Assembly: GCA_016199025.1 (NCBI GenBank)
Contig: JACQHM010000150.1
Span: forward strand, 1-22,918
Direction of reading: 5' to 3'
DNA from: Candidatus Methylomirabilota bacterium
GTDB lineage: Bacteria; Methylomirabilota; Methylomirabilia; Methylomirabilales; JACQHM01
Length of the DNA stretch: 22,918 nucleotides
A model generated the notes under the pieces. The model saw nothing but the letters and a program-made list of their open reading frames with translations. It was not told where the DNA came from and searched no databases. This document shows, piece after piece, positions 1 through 7,884 of the stretch; position 1 is the stretch's first letter; the number at the start of each line of letters is the position of its first letter. The position numbers and the translations under genes are program-made.

Positions 1-132
1 GTGGACGTCTATGTCCCTGGCTGTCCACCCCGGCCTGAGGCCCTTCTGTACGGGGTCATGAAGCTCCAGGAGAAGATCATGAAAGAAGGCCTCACCAAGA
101 GGAAGTTGCCCCCAGTGCACGTGGAAGGGTGA
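1..132 (+). CDS. nuoB: NADH-quinone oxidoreductase subunit B (NuoB-like), C-terminal end only
   Basis: The window opens inside this gene. Forty-three codons remain before TGA at 130-132. The translation begins VDVYVPGCPPRPEALLYGVM, the typical C-terminal signature of the NuoB/PSST subunit, whose Cys ligands hold the N2 4Fe-4S cluster where electrons pass to quinone. The Cys in PGCPPRP is normally the last cluster ligand. It is followed by a helix (KLQEKIMKEG) and a short basic tail. No nuoC follows, so this may be a stand-alone or distantly placed nuoB, or a NuoB-type subunit of a related hydrogenase-like complex. The family call rests on the well-conserved motif; the complex it belongs to cannot be told from 43 residues. 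Confidence 0.85.
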   Translation: MDVYVPGCPPRPEALLYGVMKLQEKIMKEGLTKRKLPPVHVEG

Positions 133-185
133 AGAAGGCCCTCCTATTCCAAGGGTTCCGAGCCTCTGCGGATCCATGATACCAG

Positions 186-231
186 GCGGAGCGGGGTCTT
201 CAGCTCTCCTGTCCGGATGGGAGGATCGGAC
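186..231 (+). pseudogene. Relic of a second Rieske-protein C-terminus
   Basis: Positions 190-231 read SGVFSSPVRMGGSD in one frame. This closely matches the C-terminal TGVFSYPVRVEASD of the intact Rieske gene (594-635), with clear nucleotide similarity (shared ggggtcttcagct, then cctgtccgg against cccgtccgg). No start codon or cysteine motif is attached. I read it as the leftover end of a duplicated or displaced Rieske gene. Coincidence is unlikely but a short gene-conversion tract is possible. Confidence 0.55.
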
Positions 232-344
232 ATGACATTCATCCTGCTGGTGAGGAGGAAAATGTGGCCCTCGAGGAGGTTCGGGATGAGCCGGCTGCTG
301 CTGAGGCGGAGATAACCCGATGGATCTTGAGAGGAGGGTGGCAA

Positions 345-653
345 ATGGCGAGGTTCGTGAAGGTGGCCACGACCGGCGAGCTTGCTCCCGGCCAGGCCAA
401 AAAGGTGGAAGTCGAGGGGAAAACGCTCGCCCTCTTTAACCTCGCGGGGAGTTACTACGCCATCGATGATACCTGCCCCCACCGGGGGGGCCCTCTGTCT
501 GAGGGTCTCGTTGAGGGAGAAGCCGTGACCTGTCCTTGGCACGGATCGAAGTTTAACGTAGCAAGTGGGGACGTGCTCACGCCTCCTGCTCGGACTGGGG
601 TCTTCAGCTATCCCGTCCGGGTGGAGGCGTCGGATATCGAAGTGGAGATCTGA
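345..653 (+). CDS. Rieske [2Fe-2S] ferredoxin, NirD/dioxygenase-ferredoxin type
   Basis: A 102-residue soluble protein that is essentially one Rieske domain. The cluster-binding motifs are CPHRGG (C44, H46) and CPWHG (C63, H66), giving the two Cys and two His that ligate a 2Fe-2S centre. It has no signal peptide or membrane helix, so it should be a cytoplasmic electron carrier of the kind that serves ring-hydroxylating oxygenases or the NirD subunit of nitrite reductase. The chosen start is ATG 345, with GAGGAGG seven bases upstream. The frame is open back to 264, but the 27 extra codons are low-complexity and lack a ribosome site. No oxygenase or reductase partner is adjacent, so its redox partner is unknown. 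The gene is bracketed by fragments of other genes, suggesting local rearrangement. Confidence 0.88.
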   Translation: MARFVKVATTGELAPGQAKKVEVEGKTLALFNLAGSYYAIDDTCPHRGGPLSEGLVEGEAVTCPWHGSKFNVASGDVLTPPARTGVFSYPVRVEASDIEVEI

Positions 654-662
654 AAAAGAGGT

Positions 663-725
663 AAGGCGATCCTCAGCTTTGAGGAGATCCTCCGGGTGGC
701 CCGGATCGGGGTGGAGCTGGGGATC
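663..725 (+). pseudogene. moaA-like fragment in the galT upstream gap
   Basis: Twenty-one codons read KAILSFEEILRVARIGVELG plus I. This resembles the helix that precedes the KVRLTGGEPL motif of MoaA (GTP 3',8-cyclase, molybdenum cofactor synthesis). The radical-SAM CxxxCxxC motif and the GGEP motif are both absent, and the frame stops at 738. It is in frame with the Rieske stop, but I regard that as chance. The rest of the 654-985 gap has no gene: there is a TATAAT at 875-880 that could be the -10 of a galT promoter (no good -35), and a short open tail ending WPAILYERSIQLVKEV at 927-974 that may be the end of another lost gene. Identification is from memory of the family pattern only. Confidence 0.4.
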
Positions 726-985
726 TTCAAGGATCCCCTGAGGATGTGAAGGAGGAGGCCTTAACTTTTCCACGCACTGAAGCTGGAGAGACATCCCTGG
801 ATCTCTCCGGCCTCCCTCGTTTCGCCTCTTCGCGGCCCCAGATCTGAAATTCCGCTTGTATTTTCCCATTCTTCTATAATAACGTTAGATATCACCCTTC
901 CTTCGACGCCAGATCGACCGAGAGCTGGCCTGCCATCCTCTACGAACGGTCCATCCAGCTGGTGAAGGAGGTCTGAGGAGGGGGG

Positions 986-1939
986 ATGTCGGAAGCCACC
1001 TCGATGTCTTTGGTGAACAGCATGTCTAAGCTCCGCAGGGATCCCATCCTCCAGCGGTGGGTTATCATCGCCCCGGATCGTGCGGAGCTACAGGTTTCCC
1101 GCCTATTCCGGCAGTCCAAAGGACCCCCGCCGGAGGAGTGCCCTTTCTGCCCGGGGAACGAGGGACGGCTCCCCACGGAGATCTTCGCTGTCAGGGAGCT
1201 TGGGACCTCTCCCAACGCTGTCGGCTGGTGGGTGAGGGTGGTTCCCGACGAGCGTCCTATCCTTCGGATCGAGGGAAGCCTGGGGAGGAGCACTGAGGGG
1301 ATGTACGATACCATGAATGCCATCGGGGCCCACGAGATCGTCGTAGAGACCCCGGGACATGAGCAGCACCGGGCCGACTTGGATGACCTTCAGCTCACCA
1401 GGATCTTCTCGACCTACCGGGAACGGATGCGGGATCTGAAGAACGACGAACGGTTCCGGCACATCATCATGGTCAAGTACGACGGTGTTCCTGGGAGTCC
1501 TTCTCAACATCAACACTCCTACCTGAAGGAAGAGCTCAACCTGGGAACGAGGACGGTCTGGCACGGTGAAGGTTACCTGGCCTTCGCCCCCTTTGCCTCC
1601 CGTCTTCCCTATGAGATCTGGATCGTCCCCAAGGCCCATGCCTCTCAGTTCATCCATGTTGAGGACGAGGAGCTAAGAGGGCTCGCCCTCTCCGTGAGGG
1701 GGGTCCTGTCGAAGCTCCGGAAGGCCCTCCAGGATCCGCCCTATAGTTTGGTCCTCCACACCTCCCCCCTCGATGCGTTCCCGCGGGAGGCGTACCATTG
1801 GCATCTCGAGGTTGTTCCCCATCTGTTCCAGGCCATGGGCTTTGGGTGGGGAGCGGCGATCTCCTTGAATCCTATCACTCCCGAGCAGGCAGCGGCCCAT
1901 CTGAGGGAGATCGGGGGACCAGGAGGAGTACAAGGATGA
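986..1939 (+). CDS. galT: Galactose-1-phosphate uridylyltransferase family protein, with altered active-site segment
   Basis: A 317-residue member of the GalT branch of the HIT superfamily, which transfers UMP (or a related nucleotide) between hexose-1-phosphate and UDP-sugar through a covalent histidine. Family marks: LRRDPILQRWVIIAPDRA near the N-terminus, CPFC (C52, C55) for zinc, the GSPSQHQHS segment (H175, H177), AFAPFASRLPYEIWIVPK and HWHLE (H271, H273). The protein is about 30 residues shorter than usual. The normal H-x-H-x-Q motif is followed here by SYLKEELNLGTR, so the Gln and the segment I expect next appear to be missing. ATG 986 is preceded by GAGGAGG; an internal ATG at 1022 fits the usual family N-terminus but has no ribosome site. 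The gene overlaps the next one by ATGA. Substrate is not certain. Confidence 0.8.
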   Translation: MSEATSMSLVNSMSKLRRDPILQRWVIIAPDRAELQVSRLFRQSKGPPPEECPFCPGNEGRLPTEIFAVRELGTSPNAVGWWVRVVPDERPILRIEGSLGRSTEGMYDTMNAIGAHEIVVETPGHEQHRADLDDLQLTRIFSTYRERMRDLKNDERFRHIIMVKYDGVPGSPSQHQHSYLKEELNLGTRTVWHGEGYLAFAPFASRLPYEIWIVPKAHASQFIHVEDEELRGLALSVRGVLSKLRKALQDPPYSLVLHTSPLDAFPREAYHWHLEVVPHLFQAMGFGWGAAISLNPITPEQAAAHLREIGGPGGVQG

Positions 1940-2520
1940 AAGGATCGAATCAACAGGAGGTTAGGAAACGGAAACATCAGGAGGCGAAAGTTCAGCGGGA
2001 GGTGGAGAAAAGGAGGAGGAAGGCCAGAAAGAAGCTGTTGAAGATCGGTTCGATCGTTGGCGCGTCCCTCGTTGTCCTTCTTTCTGGGTATTTGTTGTAT
2101 GGCAGATTCGTCGGGAAGCGGGGTGGGGTCACCGTTTCCGTGATGTCGGCCAAGTACCACCTGGCACCGGGCGAGCTCCCTCCCAATTACACAACCGATC
2201 CGCCTACCTCTGGTCCCCACACCCCTTACCTCGCCAAATGGGGGGTTCATCGGGAGCCGATCCCTAAGGAGGTCCAGGTCCACAACCTGGAGGATGGAGG
2301 GGTTATCGTCCACTACAACTGCCCCGATGGCTGCCCGGAGCTGGTTGAGAAGCTGGAGGGCATCGTCAAGCGATTCGACCGGGTCATTCTGGCCCCCTCC
2401 CCTGGGATGGACAAGCGGATCGCCCTCACGGCCTGGGGAAAGCTCGACGAGTTTGACAACTTCGACGAGGAGCGGATCGTCCGGTTCATCAAGGCCTATA
2501 TGGGCATCGACCATCATTAG
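1936..2520 (+). CDS. Membrane-anchored DUF3105-type protein
   Basis: 194 residues. A very basic N-terminus (many K, R and E up to about residue 36) leads into one hydrophobic segment (about 37-57, GSIVGASLVVLLSGYLLYGR). The rest is a domain with the DUF3105 features I recognise: PPTSGPHTP, then VHNLEDGGVIVHYNCPDGC, and a closing segment around LTAWGKLDEFD. Expected topology is a short cytoplasmic tail, one helix and an extracytoplasmic domain. The GPH and H-N-L-E-x-G residues are the conserved core and include potential metal ligands, but the biochemical role of the family is not known to me. Its ATG overlaps the galT stop (ATGA), so the two are co-translated; GGAG lies just upstream at 1922-1927. 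The functional link to GalT is unclear. Confidence 0.75.
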   Translation: MKGSNQQEVRKRKHQEAKVQREVEKRRRKARKKLLKIGSIVGASLVVLLSGYLLYGRFVGKRGGVTVSVMSAKYHLAPGELPPNYTTDPPTSGPHTPYLAKWGVHREPIPKEVQVHNLEDGGVIVHYNCPDGCPELVEKLEGIVKRFDRVILAPSPGMDKRIALTAWGKLDEFDNFDEERIVRFIKAYMGIDHH

Positions 2521-2591
2521 CGTTGCAGGAGAGTTGCGCCGATGCAGATACGACTGGAAAGGTCGGCTGCGAGGGAGGGGTCGATAGGAAC

Positions 2592-2608
2592 GGGTTCGGG
2601 CCGAGCCC
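2592..2608. terminator. Hairpin between convergent genes, possible bidirectional terminator
   Basis: A 7-bp stem (GGGTTCG / CGAGCCC, one G-T pair) with a GGC loop abuts the glgC stop and lies 72 bases past the DUF3105 gene. No T-run follows on either strand, so intrinsic termination is doubtful. Confidence 0.3.
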
Positions 2609-3862
2609 CTAAAGGGTGGCGACGGGGGACCAGGGGGGTTTGGGTTCCTCCCGGGGGATCACGACGATCCCCGTCTCCGTCACGAAGTAGCGCTCCCGGT
2701 CCTTCTCCAGGTTGTACCCGATCTCCGTCCCCGGAGGGATATACACGTTCTTGTCGATGATGGCCCGCTGGATCCGACAGCCCCGGCCGATCTCGACCCG
2801 GTTCAGGATGACCGAATCCTCGATGAAGCAGAAACTGTGGATCCGGACGTTCCGGCCAATCACCGAGCCCCGGATCAGGCTCCCGCTGATGATGGTCCCC
2901 TCGGCTACGATAGAGTTCAAGGCCATCCCCCGCCGCCCCTCCTCGTCGAAGACGAACTTGGCCGGAGGATCGCCATAGCTCACTGTCCGGATGGGCCAGC
3001 TCCGGTTGTAGAGGTTGAAGGAAGGATCCACAGCCCGGAGGTCCATATTCGCCTCATAGTAGGCCTCGATGGTCCCCACGTCCCGCCAGTAGCTGGATTC
3101 CTCCCCCTTAAGAGGGGTGGGGACCCGGTTCCTCCTGAAGTCGTAGGCGTAGACCTTTCGTCCCTCCTTCACCATGCGAGGGAGGATGTCCCGGCCGAAA
3201 TCATGGCTGCTTTGGGCATTCGACGCGTCATCCTCCAGCACTTTGAGGAGGAGTTCTGTTTCGAACAGATAGTTCCCCATGGAGACCAGGGCCCGATCGG
3301 GCTCCCCCGGGATCGCCTTCGGATGGGCCGGCTTCTCCTCGAAGCCGACGATCTGCCACTCGGGATCCACCTCCATCACCCCAAACGAGGAAGCCTGCTC
3401 CACCGGCACCGGGAGTGCTGCCACGGTCACGTCCGAGTTCTTTGTCCTGTGGTACTCTACCATCTGACGGATGTTCATTTTATAGATATGATCAGCCCCG
3501 AAGACGGCAACGGCCATGGGGTTGGCCCGCTTGATCAGGTGGAGGTTCTGATAGATGGCATCGGCTGTTCCCCGGTACCAGTCAGTCCCTGTCTGCATCT
3601 GCGCAGGGACCGGGATGACGAAGTGATCCCTAAGGACGCTGGCCACCTGCCAGCCTTCCTGGAGGTGCTCTACGAGGGATTGGGCTTTAAACTGCGTGAG
3701 GACATAGATCGAGGAGATCCCAGAGTTGATGAAATTCGAGAGGACAAAGTCGATGATCCGATACTTCCCCCCAAAGGGGACGGCCGGTTTCGCCCGGTCC
3801 CTGGTTAACGGATAGAGCCGTTCCCCCCGTCCACCCGCCATGACCATCGCTAGGACTTCCAT
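2609..3862 (-). CDS. glgC: Glucose-1-phosphate adenylyltransferase (ADP-glucose pyrophosphorylase)
   Basis: 417 residues, normal length. It makes ADP-glucose from ATP and glucose-1-phosphate, the first committed step of bacterial glycogen synthesis. The N-terminal nucleotidyltransferase domain carries MAGGRGERLYPLTRDRAKPA, PFGGKYRIIDFVLSNFINSG, YRGTADAIYQN, GADHIYKM and GFEEKP. The C-terminal part has the left-handed beta-helix repeats with regularly spaced I/V/G (for example SGSLIRGSVIGRNVRIHS). ATG 3862 is chosen because GGAGGGG precedes it at proper spacing; the frame also extends to a TTG at 3877, which would swallow that ribosome site. It lies downstream of ispH-tldD-tldE on the same strand after an 82-base gap, so it may be co-transcribed or have its own promoter. 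A glycogen role next to galT suggests a small sugar-nucleotide locus. Confidence 0.95.
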   Translation of the reverse strand: MEVLAMVMAGGRGERLYPLTRDRAKPAVPFGGKYRIIDFVLSNFINSGISSIYVLTQFKAQSLVEHLQEGWQVASVLRDHFVIPVPAQMQTGTDWYRGTADAIYQNLHLIKRANPMAVAVFGADHIYKMNIRQMVEYHRTKNSDVTVAALPVPVEQASSFGVMEVDPEWQIVGFEEKPAHPKAIPGEPDRALVSMGNYLFETELLLKVLEDDASNAQSSHDFGRDILPRMVKEGRKVYAYDFRRNRVPTPLKGEESSYWRDVGTIEAYYEANMDLRAVDPSFNLYNRSWPIRTVSYGDPPAKFVFDEEGRRGMALNSIVAEGTIISGSLIRGSVIGRNVRIHSFCFIEDSVILNRVEIGRGCRIQRAIIDKNVYIPPGTEIGYNLEKDRERYFVTETGIVVIPREEPKPPWSPVATL

Positions 3863-3960
3863 CCCGAACCCCTCCAAAGCTTTCCCAAGCCATAGTTGCC
3901 TGAGAAGGCTGTTCGCTTTCCCTTGTCTTGGCCGAGGATACGGCAGGGCCGTGGGCTCTC

Positions 3961-5310
3961 TCAGAACATTGTCTCACCGGTGAAGTTGAAGTCCCGGATC
4001 AAGAGGGCCGGGACAACCGTTGCCCCAAGTTCACTCCAGGCGGCTCCGATGGCCTGCCGCTCGGTGGAGATCGCCTGGATCCTGGAAAAGGCCTCCAGGA
4101 CCCGCTCAGTGAAACGAAGGTTCTTGACAGGGAAAGCGATCTTTCCCTCCTGGACGTAGAAGACCCCGTCACGGGTCATCCCCGTCATGAGGGTCCTCCT
4201 GGTGTCGAGGAATCCGTTCACGTAGTGGAGGCGGGTGACCAGGATCCCCCGCTCCATCCGTGAAGGGAGTTCGTCCGGAGGAACATTGCCAGCCTCCATG
4301 AAGAGGTTCAGCGACAGGGGGCCCCCTCCCGTTCCGGGCGGGAGGCCGTGGCCCGTCGATTCTCTCCCTTCCTTCGCCGCCGTCAGGCTACCGTAGACGA
4401 CACCTTTCGCCACCCCCTGCTCGATGAGGACCACCCTTCTCTTTGCTACCCCCTCGAAGTCGAAGGGTATGGCTATCCCTTCAGGGTCCAGGCCGTCATC
4501 GTAGATCGTGACTTGTTCGCCGGTGACCTTCTCACCGAGCCTTCCGGTCATGAAGCTCGTCCCTTCCTGGAGGCTTTTGGCGCCTAAGCCGATGTAGCTC
4601 AACCACTCGAGAAGCTCCCCGACGGCGGGAGGTTCCAGGATGACGTCGTAACGTCCAGGGGGAAGGTCCCTGGGGTTCTTCGACTCCAAGCACTTCTTGA
4701 TGGCCCGCTCCCCCAGGACCTCGGGGTCGATCTTTTGGGTATCCCGGGAAAGGCTGTAGGCGAAGCCGGAGCTATCCGCTGAAAGGGCGATGACCTTCAC
4801 CTCGGCGAAGGTGTAGGGCTGATAGGCTCGCACCCCTAACGAGTTCACAACGGCCACTTCCCCCTCGCCGGTGGCAAAGAGGCCCGCCAGTTTGACCTTA
4901 CAGATCGAGGCCTTGTGAAACAGGGTCTTCACCGCCTTCGCCCGCTCCTTCGGCGAAACCTTCGCCGTCTCTGGGAAGAAGGTCAGAGGCTTGGCGATCT
5001 CCTGCTTTCCCGGGAGCGAGAGGAAGCTCGGGTTCTCCTTCTGGACCTTCGCCATGTCAACCGCCCTTTGCAGGGTTTTCTTGAGATCGCCTACCCTGAA
5101 CGAGTTCGTCGAGGCGGAGCCGATCTTCTTGCCGAGGACGGCCGTGAGCAGGACCTCGGTGTTCGATTCAGCCATGCTCTGGTGGATCATCGACTCGGCG
5201 AAGCGGGTCACTCCTCTGGTGGAGCCTAGGAGAAGGGCCGAGGTCTGATCCGCCTCTGACGCCTTCAGGACCTTTTCAAGGGTCTCCAGGGCCTTGGCCT
5301 CACCGATCAT
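3961..5310 (-). CDS. tldE: TldE/PmbA metalloprotease subunit
   Basis: 449 residues, the size of the PmbA/TldE family. With TldD it forms a heterodimeric zinc protease that works in the cytoplasm on small unfolded peptides (in E. coli, microcin B17 maturation and CcdA degradation). Family features seen are the RFAESMIHQSMAESN strand near the N-terminus, NSLGVRAYQPYTFAEV mid-protein, PPAVGELLEWLSYIGLGAKS, and the C-terminal NLFMEAGN...SRMERGILVTRLHYVNGF segment. It lacks the HExxxH of TldD, as expected for the partner subunit. The start is ATG 5310, which overlaps the tldD stop by ATGA; a longer frame to 5424 lies entirely inside tldD and is not used. Confidence 0.92.
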   Translation of the reverse strand: MIGEAKALETLEKVLKASEADQTSALLLGSTRGVTRFAESMIHQSMAESNTEVLLTAVLGKKIGSASTNSFRVGDLKKTLQRAVDMAKVQKENPSFLSLPGKQEIAKPLTFFPETAKVSPKERAKAVKTLFHKASICKVKLAGLFATGEGEVAVVNSLGVRAYQPYTFAEVKVIALSADSSGFAYSLSRDTQKIDPEVLGERAIKKCLESKNPRDLPPGRYDVILEPPAVGELLEWLSYIGLGAKSLQEGTSFMTGRLGEKVTGEQVTIYDDGLDPEGIAIPFDFEGVAKRRVVLIEQGVAKGVVYGSLTAAKEGRESTGHGLPPGTGGGPLSLNLFMEAGNVPPDELPSRMERGILVTRLHYVNGFLDTRRTLMTGMTRDGVFYVQEGKIAFPVKNLRFTERVLEAFSRIQAISTERQAIGAAWSELGATVVPALLIRDFNFTGETMF

Positions 5311-6746
5311 CGCTTGACCCCCACCTGGACCCCCCGGAACCTTGCCGGGGCTGTCCCGTGGCCGACCCGGGCCGTCTGAGGCGGCTCCCCCTTGCCGCAG
5401 TTCGGGACGCCCCAGATGTGCCACTCGGATGTTCCGCAGATGGCATCGCAGGAGCCCCAGAACCTGGGCGTGATCCCCGTGTAGATCGGGTTCTTGAAGA
5501 TCCGTCCCAACTTCCCGTGCGTGATCTCCCGAGCCAGCTCGCAGCCGAACTGGAAGTTCAAACGCATCTGGTCGATGCTCCAGCTTTTGTTGGTCGAGAT
5601 GAGCAGCCCATCATCCGTATCGGCAATCAGTTGTTCCAGCGTCCCTTCCCTGGGCTCCAGGTTTACGTTGACCATCCTGATTAAAGGGATCCGGTTCCAG
5701 CCGTCGGCCCGCATGCAGCCGTTAGACCGTTCGCCAAGGACGGCGGCGGTTTCGCGGGATTTCAGGTAGTCGATGAAGATCCCATCCTTCACGATCTCAG
5801 TCCGCTGGGCCGGGACACCCTCGTCGTCAAAGCCGAAAGTCCCGAGGCCTCCTTCGACGGCGGCGTCGGCCGTGATGTTCACCAGAGGAGAGCCGTAGCG
5901 GAAGTTCCCTCGCTTCTCCAGGTTTAAAAAGCTTCCGCCGGCATAACTCATCTCCATCCCCAGGACGCGATCCAACTCAATGGCGTGGCCGCAGGACTCG
6001 TGGACCTGAAGGGCCAGTTGGGGGCCATCCAGGATAATAGTCGTTTCGCCGGAGGGGCAGTCCTCCGCGGACAAGAGGGCAACAGCCTCCTCCCGGACCC
6101 GTTCGGCGTTTCCGACAAGATCCATCGCCTCGATGAACTCGTAGCCTTTTGTGGCGAAATCCCCCCCGTGAGAGCTGGGATAAGAGCGGGTTTGGGCCTC
6201 GCCTCCGTTCACGGCCGTAGCGGAGATCCCACCCCCGCTCTCGGTGATCTCCTGCTCGATCTCGGCCCCCTCAGTGCTCACGAAAGACTTCCAGGTCTTA
6301 AAGAAGCTAAGAGAACCCTCGGCAACTTTCACGCGCGGATCTTTTTGAAGGATCTCTGTCGCCCTGAAGAGGAGGGTGAGCTTCGTCCCCAGCGGGACCT
6401 GGAAGGGATCTTTTTGGATCGGGGTACGGTAGGTGGCGATGGCGGGTTCAACCTCGGCAAGGACGACACGTCCCCCTCCGGCCCCGGCCGAGACCTTGGC
6501 GATCCGTAAGGCCTGGTCGGAGGTTTTCTTCAGTTCGGCCTTCGTCAGCCGGGAGTTGGCCGCAAATCCCCAGGCCCCATCAGCGATCACCCTCACCCCA
6601 AAGCCCTGTTCCTCGACGGAAAGGGAGCGTTCGATCTCCCCGTTCTTAACGGAGAGTCCCTGGTGCATCCGCCGGATCAGCCGGACATCAGCATACTGGA
6701 CACCCTTCCGTTTGAGAGAGTGAATGACCTCTCGAAGATCTTCCAT
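5307..6746 (-). CDS. tldD: TldD zinc metalloprotease
   Basis: 479 residues, normal for TldD. The catalytic motif HESCGH (H249, E250, H254) fits the family's HExxxH zinc site. It is preceded by ILDGPQLALQV and followed by the ELDRVLGMEMSYAG segment; further on come YGSPLVNITAD and GCMRADGWNRIPLIRMVN, all typical. It is the active subunit of the TldD/TldE protease, and the overlap with tldE ensures matched synthesis. I chose ATG 6746 with AGGGA just upstream; the frame continues to a TTG at 6785, which would put the start inside the inverted repeat at 6774-6830. ispH lies upstream on the same strand, with only the repeat between them. Confidence 0.93.
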   Translation of the reverse strand: MEDLREVIHSLKRKGVQYADVRLIRRMHQGLSVKNGEIERSLSVEEQGFGVRVIADGAWGFAANSRLTKAELKKTSDQALRIAKVSAGAGGGRVVLAEVEPAIATYRTPIQKDPFQVPLGTKLTLLFRATEILQKDPRVKVAEGSLSFFKTWKSFVSTEGAEIEQEITESGGGISATAVNGGEAQTRSYPSSHGGDFATKGYEFIEAMDLVGNAERVREEAVALLSAEDCPSGETTIILDGPQLALQVHESCGHAIELDRVLGMEMSYAGGSFLNLEKRGNFRYGSPLVNITADAAVEGGLGTFGFDDEGVPAQRTEIVKDGIFIDYLKSRETAAVLGERSNGCMRADGWNRIPLIRMVNVNLEPREGTLEQLIADTDDGLLISTNKSWSIDQMRLNFQFGCELAREITHGKLGRIFKNPIYTGITPRFWGSCDAICGTSEWHIWGVPNCGKGEPPQTARVGHGTAPARFRGVQVGVKR

Positions 6747-6773
6747 CGCTTCCCTAAAAGCGAGGCTGCAAAC

Positions 6774-6834
6774 TTTAAGCGGCAAGCCCCCAAACTATGA
6801 ATGCCTGAAGCTAGGAGCTTGCCGCTTGAAGCTA
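6774..6834. repeat. Inverted repeat between ispH and tldD
   Basis: Arms 6774-6787 and 6817-6830 are complementary at 13 of 14 positions (TTTAAGCGGCAAGC against GCTTGCCGCTTGAA) around a 29-base loop. An 8-bp direct repeat, TGAAGCTA, occurs at 6806-6813 and 6827-6834. The second arm runs up to the ispH stop codon. This looks like a dispersed intergenic repeat element that can form a hairpin in the ispH-tldD transcript, either as attenuator or mRNA stabiliser. There is no T-run after it. Confidence 0.7.
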
Positions 6835-7788
6835 ATTGGTTTTGTGTTGGGTCAGGTCTCGCGCCAGCTCGGGGGGGAGGGCGAAGCTCACCTCCTCCTT
6901 GATCACCTCGATCTCCTCGATCGCCTCCACCCCCTTGGCCTGGAAATAGTTGAGGACCTCCTGGACCAGGTGCTCAGGGGCAGAAGCCCCGGCCGTGATC
7001 CCGATGCACTCGATCCCATTGAACCAGGCTGGGTCGATCTCATTGACATCCTCGATGAGGTAAGCCTTCGCCCCGGCGCTCTCGGCCACTTCTTTCAGCC
7101 GGTAGGAGTTGGAGCTGTTCTCGGAGCCGATGACGAGGATCAGATCGGCCTCCTTGGCGAGGATCTTCACGGCCGTCTGCCGATTCTGGGTGGCGTAGCA
7201 GATATCGTCCTTCGAAGGGGCGACGAGGGTCGGGAACCGGCGTTTCAACGCCTCGATGATCTCCTTGGTGTCGTCCATGCTCAAGGTCGTCTGGGTGATG
7301 ATCCCGACCTTCTCCGGGTCGGGGACCTGGAGGCTTTCTACCTCTTCAGGGGATCCGACGAGCCTGATGGAGTCAGGCGCCTCCCCCATGGTTCCGATGA
7401 CCTCGTCGTGACCGTCATGTCCAACCAGGATGATGGAGAGGCCCTGCTTGGCGAACCGGATCGCCTCCTGGTGGACCTTGGTGACCAAGGGGCAGGTGGC
7501 GTCGATGACCTTCAGCCATTTGGAGGCGGCCATCGTCCTCACCTCGGGGGAGATCCCGTGGGCGCTGAAGATGACCGTCGCCCCGTCGGGCACCTCGTCT
7601 AGGTCCTCGACGAAGATGACCCCTTTCTTCTTGAAGGACTCGACCACATGGTGGTTGTGGACGATCTCTTTCCGGACGTAGATCGGGCCTTTGTAGATCT
7701 GTAGGGCCAGGTTCACCACATCGATGGCCCGGTCCACCCCGGCGCAGAACCCTCGCGGCTTGGCGAGGAGGAGCTTTTTCGAGTTCAT
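6832..7788 (-). CDS. ispH: 4-hydroxy-3-methylbut-2-enyl diphosphate reductase
   Basis: 318 residues, normal length. It is the last enzyme of the MEP isoprenoid pathway and reduces HMBPP to IPP and DMAPP at a 4Fe-4S cluster. The three cluster cysteines are visible: C15 in PRGFCAGVDRAI, C99 in DATCPLV and C197 in DDICYATQNRQ. Other family marks are the EIVHNHHVV segment (His ligands for the substrate diphosphate), SAHGISP, VGHDGHDEV, TQTTLS, and GSENSSNSYRL near the end. ATG 7788 has a GGAAGGGG sequence about nine bases upstream. A promoter at 7852-7880 drives it, probably with tldD and tldE behind it. Nothing unusual in the sequence. Confidence 0.96.
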   Translation of the reverse strand: MNSKKLLLAKPRGFCAGVDRAIDVVNLALQIYKGPIYVRKEIVHNHHVVESFKKKGVIFVEDLDEVPDGATVIFSAHGISPEVRTMAASKWLKVIDATCPLVTKVHQEAIRFAKQGLSIILVGHDGHDEVIGTMGEAPDSIRLVGSPEEVESLQVPDPEKVGIITQTTLSMDDTKEIIEALKRRFPTLVAPSKDDICYATQNRQTAVKILAKEADLILVIGSENSSNSYRLKEVAESAGAKAYLIEDVNEIDPAWFNGIECIGITAGASAPEHLVQEVLNYFQAKGVEAIEEIEVIKEEVSFALPPELARDLTQHKTN

Positions 7789-7851
7789 CCGTGGCCCCTT
7801 CCGGCGATGTCTCTGTTGAACACGGTGTCCGCATACTGAAAAGGCACAGTC

Positions 7852-7880
7852 ATCGTAGCAGATTCTCTAGAGGGCGTCAA
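7852..7880 (-). promoter_or_regulatory. Sigma70-type promoter for ispH-tldD-tldE
   Basis: Minus strand: TTGACG (7880-7875), 17-base spacer, TACGAT (7857-7852), 64 bases upstream of the ispH ATG. Five of six and four of six consensus matches at ideal spacing. Confidence 0.6.
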
Positions 7881-7884
7881 ACTG

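Noticed and set aside
651..738. Readthrough of the Rieske stop (TGA) into the in-frame moaA-like fragment, as a third Sec candidate
   Set aside because: The Rieske domain ends naturally at this stop, the following frame is only 28 codons, and the hairpin after the TGA does not put G-U at positions 23-24.
2837..3808. 323-codon open frame antisense to glgC
   Set aside because: GlgC motifs on the - strand are unambiguous; the antisense product has no family features.
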